Shown: positions 41,767 to 42,080 of the stretch, one piece after another
Numbering within the stretch: position 1 is the stretch's first letter
Layout of the letters: the number at the start of each line of letters is the position of its first letter
Assembly: GCA_945861515.1 (NCBI GenBank)
Contig: CAMAVA010000008.1
Span: 1 to 42,080 of the forward strand
Direction of reading: 5' to 3'
Source of the DNA: Brevundimonas vancanneytii
Lineage (GTDB): Bacteria > Pseudomonadota > Alphaproteobacteria > Caulobacterales > Caulobacteraceae
DNA: 42,080 nucleotides
Program-made: the position numbers and the translations under genes
Notes under the pieces: generated by a model
The model's input: the letters and a program-made list of their open reading frames with translations, nothing else
Told to the model about the DNA's origin: nothing
Databases searched by the model: none

Positions 41767-42080
41767 ATGGACCGTCTTGAAAAGCTCTGCATCGATAAAG
41801 GCATGCGCATGACGGACCAGCGCCGGGTGATCGCCCGGGTGCTGTCGACGGCTGATGATCATCCCGATGTCGAGGAACTCTACCGTCGCGCCCATGGTGT
41901 GGACCCGCATATCTCCATTGCCACGGTCTATCGGACAGTGCGGCTGTTCGAGGAGGCCGGGATCATCGAGCGTCACGATTTCCGGGACGGCCGCTCGCGA
42001 TATGAAGAGGCCCCTGATCATCACCATGACCACCTGATCGACATGAAGACCGGCCAGGTGATCGAGTTTGTCGATGAGGA
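41767..42080 (+). CDS. fur: Ferric uptake regulator Fur (C-terminus outside the window)
   Basis: Iron-responsive repressor; the first 104 residues are present. The N-terminal winged helix runs from MDRLEKLCIDKGMRMTDQRRVIARVL through HISIATVYRTVRLFEEAGIIERHDF (recognition helix). The metal-binding His cluster DHHHDHLIDM and the start of the dimerisation domain (GQVIEFVDEE) follow at the edge. A strong GGGAGG precedes the ATG. The rest of the gene lies beyond the window. The conserved tsaB-rimI-fur order supports the call. Confidence 0.95.
   Translation, partial: MDRLEKLCIDKGMRMTDQRRVIARVLSTADDHPDVEELYRRAHGVDPHISIATVYRTVRLFEEAGIIERHDFRDGRSRYEEAPDHHHDHLIDMKTGQVIEFVDE

Overview
The window comes from a GC-rich alphaproteobacterium, most likely a member of the Caulobacteraceae (Caulobacter/Phenylobacterium group). 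The strongest evidence is the hemE / ppsR (DUF299, 'RP001') divergent pair flanking a 478-bp non-coding region that carries exact TTAA-N7-TTAA CtrA sites, GANTC (CcrM) sites and DnaA-box-like sequences. This is the known layout of the Caulobacter chromosome origin (Cori). Three perfect TGTTTCACGTGAAACA parS sites and parA-parB lie 11-16 kb away, so the window appears to cover the replication and segregation centre of the chromosome. No tRNA, rRNA, CRISPR, insertion sequence or prophage was seen.

Layout. 1-2216: polA (minus, C-terminus beyond the window). 2333-6062: accessory genes: an exported protein with three TonB-C-like modules, an ICL/PEP-mutase family enzyme, a small zf-CHCC protein, an orphan ABC ATPase and a DUF1330 protein. 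6108-10399: rho and the haem genes hemJ, hemH and hemE, all leftward toward lower coordinates and away from the origin. 10400-10877: the Cori-like origin. 10878-14490: a tightly overlapping rightward operon ppsR-maf-aroE-coaE-dnaQ. 14523-17723: secB (minus), then tim44-like, mltA and smr. 17802-20098: a metabolic insert of gst, quinone reductase and dienelactone hydrolase. 20249-26260: a DUF6489 gene, mnmE, mnmG, rsmG, parA and parB, with two parS sites between mnmE and mnmG and a third inside mnmG. 26273-34910: a creatininase-family gene, a DUF6491 gene, mnmC, an Ala/Pro-rich lipoprotein, motA, an MFS transporter, a MAPEG protein and recQ, with two copies of a short inverted-repeat element. 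35030-38354: a DUF2244 gene, then hslV and hslU separated by a gene for an exported double-NTF2-like protein. 38395-39950: moeB and a run of four very small genes. 40006-end: a DUF1131-like lipoprotein, tsaB, rimI and the first part of fur.

How the genes work together. The core is origin firing (CtrA/DnaA/CcrM sites), chromosome segregation (ParABS) and replication or repair enzymes (PolA, DnaQ, RecQ). Around these sit tRNA modification (MnmE, MnmG, MnmC, TsaB), late haem synthesis with Fur at the far end, envelope functions (SecB, MltA, MotA) and the HslVU protease. The least explained parts are the four-gene micro-ORF cluster at 39240-39950, the origin-proximal repeat family (26273-26313 and 32465-32581), and the triple TonB-C protein. 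All family names come from reading the translated sequence; no database search was possible.
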